Assembly (NCBI GenBank): GCA_002328035.1
Contig: DCVL01000024.1
Span: forward strand, 1 to 64,000
Source of the DNA: Geobacter sp. UBA2189
GTDB taxonomy: Bacteria > Desulfobacterota > Desulfuromonadia > Geobacterales > Pseudopelobacteraceae
Direction: 5' to 3'
Length of the DNA stretch: 64,000 nucleotides
A program made the position numbers and the translations under genes. The notes below the pieces were generated by a model, which was not told the origin of the DNA, made no database searches, and worked only from the letters and a program-made list of their open reading frames with translations. Positions 35,736 through 45,361 of this stretch are shown here, one piece after another. Within the stretch, counting starts at the first letter, position 1; each line of letters opens with the position of its first letter.

Positions 35736-38375
35736 TCAGACGCCAACTGCCAGTTTTCTAGCCATGGTAATCTCCTCATCCTTTGACCTCACCAGCCCGT
35801 CAAGGCGCGCCTCCAACAGTTTTTCCTTGATAGCACGTATCTGAGGTCCTTGCTTTACTCCAAGCGCCTCTATCTCCGTTCCGCTTAACATTGATTTTGT
35901 ATCAGCAAGATGTGTCAGATAGTGAGAAACCTGCTTTCTCAGCTCTTCCTGGCCGCTTCGAGCCAGGCCATAAAGAAGAAGTTCCATCTGAATACCGTGA
36001 AGCAGGGTGTAAAGTTGACTATCGAGTACCTGTTGCCCTCTTCCAACGGCCTGCCGAAGGTGTTTCAGACGATTAAGAGCCTTGTGACGGTGTCTAAAGA
36101 TTCGTTCCATCAATCTTTCCGGCATTATAAGATTTTTACAGGTTTCGATATAATGCACTGAATCCAGTCGATCCGTCAGGGCAAGGAACCAGAGTGTCCA
36201 GGGCTCTACCGGTTGTTCAAGGTATAAAAGTTGATACCATGCAAGCACACGTTCTACCTCTGCAAACAGCTGTTCTGTATCGGCACCAAAACGAAGTTCT
36301 TTGTGAATACAGGGCAATAAACCAAGATGATCCATCCTCTTTACGGCCAGAACCGGTTTCTGCTCTTCAAAAATATGTATAAGCTCTGTCATTAGACGCT
36401 TACCGCCAACCTTGCCGACCAGGCCGGCTCTGACAGCAGAACGGAGCAGTCCCTCTGTATGAGGATCCAGTTGGAAATGCAGTCTCTGTTCAAAGCGAAT
36501 TGCGCGAAAGGAACGTGTGGGATCCTCTACAAAGGAGAGATTATGAAGCACCCTTATGATCTTTCCATGCAGGTCTTTCTGCCCCCCGAAAAAATCAAGC
36601 AGAATTCCAAACCGGTCTTTATTTAGACAAAGCGCCAATGTGTTTATGGTAAAGTCTCTACGATACAGGTCGTGACGCAGGGATGCCCGTTCCACTGTAG
36701 GGAGGACACCTGGTGAATCGTAGTATTCAAGTCTCGTGCTGGCGACATCTATCTTTCTTTCATCAGGAAGGATAAGGACTGCAGTGCCAAAGGTGTGATG
36801 AGGACGAACCCTGCAGCCGTAAAGTTTGCCAAAGCTCTCCGCAAAAAAGATACCATCTCCCTCGACGGTAATATCAAGATCCAGATTTGGGATGTTAAGC
36901 AGCAGATCCCTTACAAAGCCGCCAACGGCATGCACTCCGGCTCCTATACTGTCGCCATGTTCACCAAGCCTTTCAAGCAGTTGAACCGTATCTGAAGGTA
37001 GCCGCCGCCGAACTATATCCGCTATGACCTTTTCCTTAGGTTCTGGTGACAGGCGCTCAAGGTCGTATAATGTTTCTCCTTCAAGGCTATCCCCGTGCAG
37101 ATGTCGGAGCAGATCAGTTCTGGTTACCACCCCGATCAGACCTTGAGTATCAAAGACCGGTACAAAGCGACGGTCTCCTCCAACCATGTAATCCATTACA
37201 GCCGAAAGAGGGGTATCAGGAGCAGCATGCATTACAGATGTGTGCATCATTTCGGTGACTGACCTGTCACCCAAACCATGGTAGACCCCCTTTTCAGCGA
37301 TCTTGCGTGTAATTATTCCCAATAATTCATCATTCTTTAATACCGGCATTGCACTAAGGTTATAACGAACAAGAAGATCTCTGGCTTCCAGAAGCGTTTT
37401 GTCCGATGACACAGTAATTACAGGGGATGACATAACCTGTCCTGCTGTCTTGCGGGGACGCACTGCCAACAAGAGGTTTCTGTCCAGGCGATCAAGCAGT
37501 TCCTGAAGGTTTTCTCCTCTTACAGTTGCAGACGCTGCAGAGGGATGTCCTCCGCCACCAAACAGGCGCATCAATGCACCGACATCCACTTCAGAGACCC
37601 TGCTCCTGGCAACCATGTAGATTCTGTCTGCCATAGCCACTACCAGTAACAGCAGATCCAGGTTTTCCATATCTCGCATTAAATGAGCTAAGCTGGCAAT
37701 GTCACCTATATACCAAGGACGGCTTGCATGGGCTACTGACAGCCTGACACCTCCTACCTCCGTGGTCTTCAGTGTAGATAACAGGTCATGCAGCAGCTCA
37801 ACCTGTGGTGTGGTAAGCTCTGGAACAAATATTTCATCGACCAGATGCAGTTTGGCCCCATGCTCAAGGAGCCAGGCTACTGCACGATAATCCTCCGGCG
37901 TTGTGGTAGGGAAAAGCAGGCGACCGGTATCCTCATGTATTCCTAACATCATAAGGGTTGATTCTGCAGAAGTTGGCTCTATTCCACGTTCCCGCATCAA
38001 AGAGACCATTATGGTTGCGGTTGAACCTGCGGAACGTACTATGCCGGATGTATATGGTATAGTATCAGGGGATACAGGGTGGTGGTCATAAAGGTGCAAT
38101 TCAACGCCGGGCTTGCCTATCAACTCGGAAAAACGTCCGATACGAGTGGCTTCCTGGCAATCAACAACGATAAGGCGACTGATTTTTGACAGCTCAATCT
38201 CTTTTGAACGGAGAATCGGGGGGAGGAGTTCCGGATGTCTGGCAGAGAATTCTCGAAGGTTCTTTTCCTGGGAACCTGGAAAAGAAAGAATGGCACCAGG
38301 ATAGAGCCGTGCTGCAGCAGCAAGAGAGGCAAGACAGTCAAAATCGGCATTAACATGCGAGATAACCAGATCCAT
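35736..38375 (-). CDS. DHH - CBS - tRNA nucleotidyltransferase fusion (CCA- or A-adding)
   Basis: 879 residues combining three units: a DHH/DHHA1 phosphoesterase domain (about 1-310; VNADFDCLAS, YDHHPVS, GIHEDTGRL), two CBS domains (about 312-430; QVMSSPVITV, MMHTSVMHA), and a class II poly(A) polymerase/CCA-adding domain (about 480-860) with GGFVRDLLLNIPNLDLDIT. The nucleotidyltransferase matures tRNA 3' ends, and the DHH part is similar to nano-RNase or phosphodiesterase domains. This fusion is known in delta-proteobacteria and in Aquificales, where A-adding and CC-adding activities are split; whether this enzyme adds CCA or only A is not decidable by eye. ATG 38375 preferred over a TTG four codons upstream. 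Confidence 0.88.
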   Translation of the reverse strand: MDLVISHVNADFDCLASLAAAARLYPGAILSFPGSQEKNLREFSARHPELLPPILRSKEIELSKISRLIVVDCQEATRIGRFSELIGKPGVELHLYDHHPVSPDTIPYTSGIVRSAGSTATIMVSLMRERGIEPTSAESTLMMLGIHEDTGRLLFPTTTPEDYRAVAWLLEHGAKLHLVDEIFVPELTTPQVELLHDLLSTLKTTEVGGVRLSVAHASRPWYIGDIASLAHLMRDMENLDLLLLVVAMADRIYMVARSRVSEVDVGALMRLFGGGGHPSAASATVRGENLQELLDRLDRNLLLAVRPRKTAGQVMSSPVITVSSDKTLLEARDLLVRYNLSAMPVLKNDELLGIITRKIAEKGVYHGLGDRSVTEMMHTSVMHAAPDTPLSAVMDYMVGGDRRFVPVFDTQGLIGVVTRTDLLRHLHGDSLEGETLYDLERLSPEPKEKVIADIVRRRLPSDTVQLLERLGEHGDSIGAGVHAVGGFVRDLLLNIPNLDLDITVEGDGIFFAESFGKLYGCRVRPHHTFGTAVLILPDERKIDVASTRLEYYDSPGVLPTVERASLRHDLYRRDFTINTLALCLNKDRFGILLDFFGGQKDLHGKIIRVLHNLSFVEDPTRSFRAIRFEQRLHFQLDPHTEGLLRSAVRAGLVGKVGGKRLMTELIHIFEEQKPVLAVKRMDHLGLLPCIHKELRFGADTEQLFAEVERVLAWYQLLYLEQPVEPWTLWFLALTDRLDSVHYIETCKNLIMPERLMERIFRHRHKALNRLKHLRQAVGRGQQVLDSQLYTLLHGIQMELLLYGLARSGQEELRKQVSHYLTHLADTKSMLSGTEIEALGVKQGPQIRAIKEKLLEARLDGLVRSKDEEITMARKLAVGV

Positions 38376-38434
38376 AATTAATGACAATAGTAGGGCATAT
38401 TCTAAATGTCAACAGAGCTGCGCTGTATTTAATA

Positions 38435-38464
38435 TTGATAAGAGTAACTCAGGAAGGTTATAAC
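38435..38464 (+). promoter_or_regulatory. Sigma-70 promoter before mtnA
   Basis: TTGATA (38435-38440), 18-base spacer, TATAAC (38459-38464), five of six in both boxes. Start expected near 38471, about 30 bases before the ATG at 38501. Confidence 0.6.
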
Positions 38465-38500
38465 TGCTCAGTTAACTGATAGAAAGAATGGAGACTTCAG

Positions 38501-39541
38501 ATGTCATTCCGTACAATAGAGTGGCGTGACAATGCCGTAGTAATGATCGATCAGACCCGCCTTCCTGTCGAGGAGATCTATCACAGCTATACGGATTTTA
38601 ACTCTGTCGCTGATGCAATAAGGAGAATGGTTATACGTGGCGCTCCGGCAATAGGTGTAGCTGCGGCAATGGGAATAGCCTTGGGGGTGCGTGAGATTGT
38701 TGCAGATACTCAGGAGTCGTTTTTTCGTCAGCTGGATAATATATGCAGTATCATGGCAGGCACCCGTCCAACAGCAATAAACCTCTTCTGGGCAATTGAG
38801 AGGATGAAAAAGAAGGCATTGTCATTACAGGGGAGTCTGCTTGAGGAGATACGCTCTGCGTTAAAGAATGAAGCAATATTGATTGAACAGGAAGATCTGG
38901 CTATCTGCAAACGGATAGGAAAAAACGGAGCTGACCTGATTCCTGAGGGAGCTACTGTCTTGACACATTGCAACGCCGGTGGGCTTGCCACTGCCGGATA
39001 CGGAACTGCTTTGGGGGTTATCCGTGCGGCAAGGGAGTCAGGCAAGAATATACAGGTTTTTGCCGATGAGACCCGTCCCTGGCTGCAAGGCGCCAGACTG
39101 ACAACATGGGAGTTGATGAAGGATAATATTCCAGTAACATTAATCACTGACAACATGGCAGGTTTTTTTATGTCGCGCGGAGAGATTACCTGCTGTGTTG
39201 TAGGGGCTGATCGTATTGCCGCAAACGGAGATACTGCAAACAAGATAGGTACTTTCTCTGTTGCCGTACTTGCCATGGAGCATAATATCCCTTTTTATGT
39301 GGCCGCCCCTGTTTCAACTCTTGACCTTACTCTTTCCGACGGTTCAGAGATACCGATAGAAGAACGCCCTGCCACCGAGGTTACCCATATTCGCGGATTG
39401 CCTATTGCGCCGGAAGGGGTTAGGGTGCGTAACCCATCGTTTGATATCACCCCCGCAAAATACATAACTGCCATAATTACAGAAAATGGTGTTGCCACAA
39501 AAGAGTACAGAAAGGAACTTGCAGCGCTGGCTGCCGCCTGA
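38501..39541 (+). CDS. mtnA: S-methyl-5-thioribose-1-phosphate isomerase
   Basis: Isomerises methylthioribose-1-phosphate to methylthioribulose-1-phosphate in methionine salvage. 346 residues, eIF2B-like fold: active-site motif [15 protein letters not shown] with the catalytic cysteine, and [17 protein letters not shown] with the catalytic aspartate. The start follows AATGGAGACTTC, a good ribosome site, and a sigma-70 promoter lies just upstream. glnE begins 1 base after its stop, so these genes share a transcript without an evident metabolic link. Other salvage genes are not in the window; in anaerobes a truncated pathway to other products exists. Confidence 0.95.
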   Translation: MSFRTIEWRDNAVVMIDQTRLPVEEIYHSYTDFNSVADAIRRMVIRGAPAIGVAAAMGIALGVREIVADTQESFFRQLDNICSIMAGTRPTAINLFWAIERMKKKALSLQGSLLEEIRSALKNEAILIEQEDLAICKRIGKNGADLIPEGATVLTHCNAGGLATAGYGTALGVIRAARESGKNIQVFADETRPWLQGARLTTWELMKDNIPVTLITDNMAGFFMSRGEITCCVVGADRIAANGDTANKIGTFSVAVLAMEHNIPFYVAAPVSTLDLTLSDGSEIPIEERPATEVTHIRGLPIAPEGVRVRNPSFDITPAKYITAIITENGVATKEYRKELAALAAA

Positions 39542-39542
39542 T

Positions 39543-42500
39543 ATGCCCACTACACGTTTTGATCACAGATTTGCCTGGATAATGTCACTGGAAGATGAAC
39601 CATCCAGAAATAATGAATTGGTCAGACTTCTGGAGGAATCTGGCTTCAGTTATGGACAGCGTTCAGTTACCAACCTGCTGCTATTGAGTGAACGTTTTTC
39701 TGTAGCGGCATTATCAAAGGTACTTCTTGCGGCTCTTCATGCCTCTTCACCGGATCTCGCTCTAAACGGTTTTGAGAGGTTGTCGGACATTGTAAATCAG
39801 CAGGATCTGAATGAGCTGCTTGCCAATCGGAGACAGATGAACCAGCTTATGGTGTTGGCTGGAGCTTCACCGTTTTTGACCAATCTAATCTTTAAAGACC
39901 CCCGATTCTTCACACGCCTGTTTACGGAAAACGAGTTGGAACAATATCGTAATAGAACTGAACTGCTGACTTTTTTGCGCAGCACTATGCCTGAAAACCC
40001 TGACATGCAAGGGCTGATGAAGAGCCTGAGGGTATTTAAAAGATTTCAAATATTACGAATAGCGGCCAGGGATCTGAACGGACTTGCACCCCTTGAAGAG
40101 GTGACCAGGGAACTTTCAGATCTGGCTTCCGTAACACTTCAGGTCGCTTATGAAACCTGCCATCGTCTAATTGAAAAAGAGTACGGCGTACCCCTTAAAG
40201 AGACAGACCACGGTTTGCGCCTCACATTAATGACCATTCTGGGGATGGGTAAATTCGGCGGTCGTGAACTCAACTTCTCATCTGATATTGATATTATTTA
40301 CTTTTATGAAACAGACAGGGGATCCACAACTGGTATTGATGACGGACGTGGTGGACGTAAGGGTGTTGTTTCCCTGCATACATTCTTTAACAAGCTGGCA
40401 GAACAGACCACAAAGGCGATGAATCAGGTTACTGAGGATGGATTCGTTTTCCGTGTTGATGTGGGGCTTCGTCCTGAAGGAAAATCTGGTGACATGGCGG
40501 TGTCGCTGCGTTCAGCAGAGGTCTATTACGAGTCCTGGGGGCAGTCCTGGGAGCGAACCGCCATGCTGAAGGCCAGACCTGTAGCCGGATCGCGTGAATT
40601 GGGAGAACAGCTTTTACAGACCCTGTCTCCCTTTATATACCGTAAATATCTCGATTATACACTCATCGAAGATATGAAGCTTATGAAGCACAAGATTGAT
40701 GCTTCACTGACCAGAAATCGTGAAAGTGAAACGAATCTGAAACTTGGCAGAGGTGGGATCAGGGAGATAGAGTTTTTCATACAGGCTCTTCAGCTGGTTT
40801 ATGCTGGTAAAAATCCCAGACTCAGGGAACGAAACTCCCTTATGGCACTTGATCTACTGGCCGAAGCCAGATTAATAACTGATAACGACAGGCAGCAGTT
40901 AAGCGATGCCTATCGTTTTCTGAGAACTGTAGAGCATCGTATTCAGGTGGTTCAGGAGCGTCAGACCCACAGCCTTCCGGCAAAAGAAGATGAGCTTCTT
41001 GCTCTTGCCCGTCGCAGCGGGTTTATGAGGGATAACGCCCTGAAGCGTTTTCAGGATACTCTTGGGCTTCATCGCCAAAGGGTTTCATTCATCTACGGCA
41101 GCCTCTTCTACAACAGGGAGGAGCAGTTGCAACAGCAGCAGACAAAACCGGAAACTCTTTACCTGCTGGATACCAGGGCAGATCCGGATATGGTAAAGGA
41201 TATACTGGCTGAACGGCGGATAGAAGATGTTGAAAAAGCCTTTGAGAATCTATCCATGCTCCGTACCGGTCCTGTGCGTGGTAACATTACAGAACGAAGC
41301 CGAAGAATACATGCACAGATAGCCCCCGTCTTTCTTGAAGCGCTTCTTGAATCTCCAGATCCCGATATGGCGCTTAACAATGCGGAGCGTTTCCTCGGTG
41401 CAATTTCTGGGAGAATGTCTTTTTATGCGCTACTTGCGGAAAATCAGGAGACCATTCGCCTTTTGGCAACACTCTTTGGAACATCCGCATTCCTTTCCAA
41501 AATACTTATCGGGCATCCTGAGCTCCTGGAAAGCATGGTTTCACGCAGCTATGCATCTATGCTTAAACCGAGGGAAGTTATGGATGAAGAGCTCTCTTCG
41601 CTCCTTCTTCAATCTGAAGATTTCGAAGAGAGACTTGATGTACTGAGGCGCTACAGGAATGAAGAGTTCCTTAGAATCGGTCTGAACGATATACATGGGC
41701 ATCTGCGTCAAGGCGCCATTGCCATGCAGCTTTCCTGTCTTGCCGAGGTATGTCTTGAAGCAGCCTACAATCTTGCTACTGTAGAACTGACACGCTTCGG
41801 CCAGCCATGCTATCAGGAGGGTATACAGAATCATTTAGCAGATCTGTCTATAGTGGCCATGGGAAAACTTGGGGGACAGGAGCTTAACTACCATTCAGAT
41901 CTGGATATTATATTTATCTATGACCATCAGGGCCTTACAAACGGTGACAAACAGATCAGCAACCATGAATACTTTGCCAAGCTGGCTCAAAAACTGATCT
42001 CGATTCTCTCAACCCAGACCCGTGAAGGCTACGTTTACAAACTGGATACACGATTGCGACCATCAGGAAATGCAGGGCCTCTGGTGACATCTCTTGAATC
42101 TTTTCTTTCATACCACAGGAATGAGGCTCAGATATGGGAACGACAGGCCATGTCCAAGGCCAGGGTAGTTATCGGAGAGCCAACACTCAGAACCTCTATA
42201 GATGTGGTTATCAGGCAGATGGTATATGGTGCATCCCTTGGAGATGATGGCCGTCAGGAGATCCATCGTCTGCGGATGCGGATGGAAAACGAGATCGCAA
42301 AAGAGACGGAAGGTTCATACAATATAAAAACAGGTAGAGGCGGGATGGTGGATGTCGAGTTCATAGCCCAATACCTACAGTTACGTCATGGTTGCAACTT
42401 CCCTGAACTAAGGATTCAAAATACGGTTGCCGTTCTGAAAGAGCTTCAGATACTCGGGATAATTTCATCAAAGGATCTGGGGATGCTGATAAACGGCTAC

Positions 42501-42719
42501 AAATTTCTGCGCAAACTGGAAAATCGGCTGAGATTGCTGCATGACCACTCAATAAATGCCTTGTCAGGCGACACGAAATACCTTGACAGGCTTGCAAGAA
42601 GATTGGGATATGATCCAAAACTTCGCCATCCAGGCAAAGAATTAATGGATGATTACGAGTTGACTACTGAAGGGATTCGCAATGTGTACGACCGGATACT
42701 TGGGGAGTTGAGTACTTGA
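39543..42719 (+). CDS. glnE: Bifunctional glutamine synthetase adenylyltransferase/deadenylase
   Basis: Adds and removes AMP on glutamine synthetase according to nitrogen status (PII input). 1058 residues with two nucleotidyltransferase domains, one in each half: GKFGGRELNFSSDIDIIYFY (about 232-253, deadenylating half) and GKLGGQELNYHSDLDIIFIY (about 770-793, adenylating half), each carrying the metal-binding D-x-D. HD-like helical linkers join them. The frame is open to 39486, but only the ATG at 39543, one base after the mtnA stop, gives a protein-like start. Length and both motifs are normal. It is followed with a TTGA overlap by a sugar transferase. Confidence 0.95.
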   Translation: MPTTRFDHRFAWIMSLEDEPSRNNELVRLLEESGFSYGQRSVTNLLLLSERFSVAALSKVLLAALHASSPDLALNGFERLSDIVNQQDLNELLANRRQMNQLMVLAGASPFLTNLIFKDPRFFTRLFTENELEQYRNRTELLTFLRSTMPENPDMQGLMKSLRVFKRFQILRIAARDLNGLAPLEEVTRELSDLASVTLQVAYETCHRLIEKEYGVPLKETDHGLRLTLMTILGMGKFGGRELNFSSDIDIIYFYETDRGSTTGIDDGRGGRKGVVSLHTFFNKLAEQTTKAMNQVTEDGFVFRVDVGLRPEGKSGDMAVSLRSAEVYYESWGQSWERTAMLKARPVAGSRELGEQLLQTLSPFIYRKYLDYTLIEDMKLMKHKIDASLTRNRESETNLKLGRGGIREIEFFIQALQLVYAGKNPRLRERNSLMALDLLAEARLITDNDRQQLSDAYRFLRTVEHRIQVVQERQTHSLPAKEDELLALARRSGFMRDNALKRFQDTLGLHRQRVSFIYGSLFYNREEQLQQQQTKPETLYLLDTRADPDMVKDILAERRIEDVEKAFENLSMLRTGPVRGNITERSRRIHAQIAPVFLEALLESPDPDMALNNAERFLGAISGRMSFYALLAENQETIRLLATLFGTSAFLSKILIGHPELLESMVSRSYASMLKPREVMDEELSSLLLQSEDFEERLDVLRRYRNEEFLRIGLNDIHGHLRQGAIAMQLSCLAEVCLEAAYNLATVELTRFGQPCYQEGIQNHLADLSIVAMGKLGGQELNYHSDLDIIFIYDHQGLTNGDKQISNHEYFAKLAQKLISILSTQTREGYVYKLDTRLRPSGNAGPLVTSLESFLSYHRNEAQIWERQAMSKARVVIGEPTLRTSIDVVIRQMVYGASLGDDGRQEIHRLRMRMENEIAKETEGSYNIKTGRGGMVDVEFIAQYLQLRHGCNFPELRIQNTVAVLKELQILGIISSKDLGMLINGYKFLRKLENRLRLLHDHSINALSGDTKYLDRLARRLGYDPKLRHPGKELMDDYELTTEGIRNVYDRILGELST

Positions 42720-43291
42720 ACGGTTTATATCTTAAAAGGATTTTCGACATTTCCCTGGTCATTTTGACATTAATCCCTCTAATGCCGATTATGTTCATTG
42801 TTGCTCTGGCTGTTCGTCTGACATCAAAAGGGCCAGCTCTATATTGGTCTGACCGTGTAGGAGTTAATAACATTATCTTTAAAATGCCAAAATTCCGCAC
42901 CATGCGTACAGATACACCGGCAGTGGCTACACACCTGTTGAATGATCCATCCAGATGGCTTACCCCTATAGGCGCATTTCTGCGTAAAAGCAGTCTTGAT
43001 GAAATACCGCAGCTTTTTAGTATACTGAAAGGGGATATGAGTTTTGTTGGTCCACGTCCGGCGCTTTTTAACCAGGATGATCTGGTGGCTTTAAGAACCG
43101 AGTATGGAGTTGACCAACTTGTTCCGGGGCTGACAGGATGGGCTCAGATAAATGGCAGGGACGACCTTCCAATACCGGTCAAGGTAAACTACGACAGATG
43201 GTATCTTCAAAACAGGTCTCTGCTGATTGATGTAAAGATTATTATACTGACATTTCTAAAGGTTATACGCAGCGAAGGGGTTCAGCATTGA
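42716..43291 (+). CDS. Bacterial sugar transferase (polyisoprenyl-phosphate glycosyl-1-phosphate transferase, small form)
   Basis: Membrane enzyme that transfers a sugar-1-phosphate onto undecaprenyl phosphate, the first step of polysaccharide or glycoprotein glycan assembly. 191 residues, the monotopic PglC-sized form: an N-terminal reentrant hydrophobic segment (about 8-32), then KMPKFRTMRTD, RKSSLDEIPQL, GDMSFVGPRPAL and PGLTGWAQINGR, all family signatures. The start is TTG at 42716, overlapping the glnE stop (TTGA). The next gene, a nucleotide-sugar dehydratase, starts in the same manner, so the pair acts together. Which sugar is used is unknown; with a PglF-like partner a diacetamido-sugar is likely. 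Confidence 0.9.
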   Translation: MNGLYLKRIFDISLVILTLIPLMPIMFIVALAVRLTSKGPALYWSDRVGVNNIIFKMPKFRTMRTDTPAVATHLLNDPSRWLTPIGAFLRKSSLDEIPQLFSILKGDMSFVGPRPALFNQDDLVALRTEYGVDQLVPGLTGWAQINGRDDLPIPVKVNYDRWYLQNRSLLIDVKIIILTFLKVIRSEGVQH

Positions 43292-45192
43292 CCAGACTTA
43301 TCGATAACAATCGTCGTTTGCTTGTTTTTTTACTTGATCTCATCTTGATTGTAGTTTCTCTTTTGACGGCATTTCTTCTCCGTTTTGATTTCAGTATTCC
43401 TGTAGATTTTTACCCGTTATTAAAACAGGGATTGCTGGTAGTGCTGCTTACAAAACCATTTGTTTTCCTCCTCTCAGGCCTGTATCGCAATCTCTGGCGC
43501 TATGCATCACTGCAGGACGGCGTTGAAATCACAAAGGTTGTTACCGCCTCCTCTATTATCTCCGGATTTCTTTTGATGTATCTCCGTCATTTTGCTCCAT
43601 ATCCACGCTCCATATTCATACTGGACTGGTTTATTCTTTTGGCGCTTATCACAGCAAGTCGGCTTATCTGGAGAATCTATCGTGAAACAGTTGTTATGCC
43701 TCGCCTGAATGCATTTACCGGCCAACCTACACTCATCGTAGGTGCTGGCGAAGCTGGCAGCCTGCTAATTAAGGAGATTAGAAGGCATAAGGACTCAAGC
43801 TTCAATGTTATTGGGTTTGTTGATGACGATCAGCAAAAGATAGGGATGAAGATGCATGGGTTGCCGGTGCTTGGCTCCACCAAACAGCTTTCAAGCCTTA
43901 TTGATGCATATCAGATACAAGATGTTATCATTGCTATTCCTACAGCAGCCAGTAAGACAATCAGGGATATAATAAGGTTGTCCGAACATTCTAAGGTTCG
44001 TTTTAAAACCCTCCCTGCAATAAACGACATTATTGAGGGTAAAATCTCTGTATCGCAGATCAAGGATGTTGATATCTGTGACCTCCTGGGTCGAGATACC
44101 GTAACCCTTGATGTTGCCTCAATTCGCAATTATCTGGAAGGGAAGAGGGTGCTTGTAACCGGTGCAGCCGGTAGCATTGGAAGTGAAATCTGTCGCCAGA
44201 TTGCCAGTTTTATGCCATCAAAACTCGTACTGCTTGATAGTGCAGAAACCCCGCTTTATCATATTGAAAAAGAACTGGCAGCTGCATACCCTGATATGCG
44301 GATTGCGGCAATATTGGCAGATATTCGGCAGGATGGCCGACTTGATTACGTTTTTGAAACCTTCCAACCGGAGGTGGTTTTTCATGCTGCAGCTTACAAA
44401 CATGTCCCTATGGTTGAGTACAATCCAGTTGAAGCTATAACCAACAACATACTTGGCACCCGCTTGCTGGCAAGAAAGGCTAATGCATTCGGGGTGTATA
44501 ACTTTGTAATGATATCAACGGACAAGGCCGTTAATCCTACAAATATAATGGGAGCCAGCAAGCGTGCCGCAGAGCTGTTTGTTCAGGCATTTTCCCGTGA
44601 AAGCGGAACCAACTTTACAACCGTACGTTTTGGAAACGTGTTGGGGAGTAATGGAAGCGTAATTCCTCTCTTTAAGGAGCAGATAAAGGCAGGTGGTCCG
44701 GTTACAGTTACCGACCCGGAGGTAGTCCGCTATTTCATGACTATTCCTGAAGCGAGCCAACTGGTTTTGCAGGCAGGATGCATAGGAAAGGGTGGAGAGA
44801 TCTTTCTTCTTGATATGGGAGAGCCGGTAAAAATTTCGGATCTGGCAGAGGAGTTGATAACCTTGTCCGGGTTTACTCCATATAAGGACATAGATATTTT
44901 ATATACCGGTCTTCGTCCGGGTGAGAAGCTGTTTGAAGAACTCCTGGTGGCAGGGGAAGGGGTAAAGCAGACAAAACATAAAAAAATTAAGGTGCTTGAG
45001 GCAGTAGAATATGATCTGGACTTGATTGAAAAGTCACTGGAGAGCTTGGCTGTCGCGGCTGAGCAAGCCGATATTAAGGCGGTAGTCCAGACGTTAAGAA
45101 CCTTGGTGCCGGAATTTAATCCGATTTATAATCCTGATTCTATTACTCATACCCTTAAAAAACTTAGACCCGATATAGCTCAAACAGCCTAA
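43288..45192 (+). CDS. Membrane-bound nucleotide-sugar 4,6-dehydratase (WbpM/FlaA1/PglF family)
   Basis: 634 residues: four N-terminal membrane helices (about 10-115), a first nucleotide-binding fold (IVGAGEAGSLLI near 150) and the catalytic short-chain dehydrogenase domain (VTGAAGSIGSE near 289; STDKAVNPTNIMGASK near 409). The catalytic triad has Met where other SDRs have Tyr (SMK form), as in WbpM and PglF. Expected reaction: UDP-GlcNAc to UDP-2-acetamido-2,6-dideoxy-4-keto-hexose, feeding bacillosamine- or FucNAc-type sugars. Start TTG 43288 overlaps the previous stop. It is downstream of a PglC-like transferase, so together they start a surface glycan; the later glycosyltransferases are not here. 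Confidence 0.9.
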   Translation: MTRLIDNNRRLLVFLLDLILIVVSLLTAFLLRFDFSIPVDFYPLLKQGLLVVLLTKPFVFLLSGLYRNLWRYASLQDGVEITKVVTASSIISGFLLMYLRHFAPYPRSIFILDWFILLALITASRLIWRIYRETVVMPRLNAFTGQPTLIVGAGEAGSLLIKEIRRHKDSSFNVIGFVDDDQQKIGMKMHGLPVLGSTKQLSSLIDAYQIQDVIIAIPTAASKTIRDIIRLSEHSKVRFKTLPAINDIIEGKISVSQIKDVDICDLLGRDTVTLDVASIRNYLEGKRVLVTGAAGSIGSEICRQIASFMPSKLVLLDSAETPLYHIEKELAAAYPDMRIAAILADIRQDGRLDYVFETFQPEVVFHAAAYKHVPMVEYNPVEAITNNILGTRLLARKANAFGVYNFVMISTDKAVNPTNIMGASKRAAELFVQAFSRESGTNFTTVRFGNVLGSNGSVIPLFKEQIKAGGPVTVTDPEVVRYFMTIPEASQLVLQAGCIGKGGEIFLLDMGEPVKISDLAEELITLSGFTPYKDIDILYTGLRPGEKLFEELLVAGEGVKQTKHKKIKVLEAVEYDLDLIEKSLESLAVAAEQADIKAVVQTLRTLVPEFNPIYNPDSITHTLKKLRPDIAQTA

Positions 45193-45207
45193 ATCAGGAG
45201 TAGCTTG

Positions 45208-45219
45208 CCTTATATAAGG
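45208..45219. repeat. 12-bp perfect palindrome
   Basis: CCTTATATAAGG, 16 bases after the dehydratase stop and about 90 bases before the sigma-54 promoter at 45306. It may be an activator or IHF-type site for that promoter, or only an AT-rich chance palindrome. Confidence 0.35.
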
Positions 45220-45305
45220 TATTAAAAACATGATAAGGTGTATTAAATTAAGCGGAAACCTATTAACAATTTGATATCTTGACACTTTATTTTGTTTGGT
45301 GTGTT

Positions 45306-45321
45306 TGGCATGTCAAATGCA
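45306..45321 (+). promoter_or_regulatory. Sigma-54 (-24/-12) promoter
   Basis: TGGCATGTCAAATGCA fits TGGCACGNNNNTTGCW except at C6 and T12; GG and GC are ten bases apart. Start expected near 45332, 30 bases before the ATG at 45362. The AT-rich region upstream (45240-45300) could hold IHF and activator sites. Confidence 0.7.
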
Positions 45322-45361
45322 TGGGTACACTCATCTAAATTCCATTAGGAGGATGTACAAA

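Noticed and set aside
39486..39542. Upstream extension of glnE
   Set aside because: Lies inside mtnA and resembles its frame-shifted codons; the next ATG is immediately after the mtnA stop.
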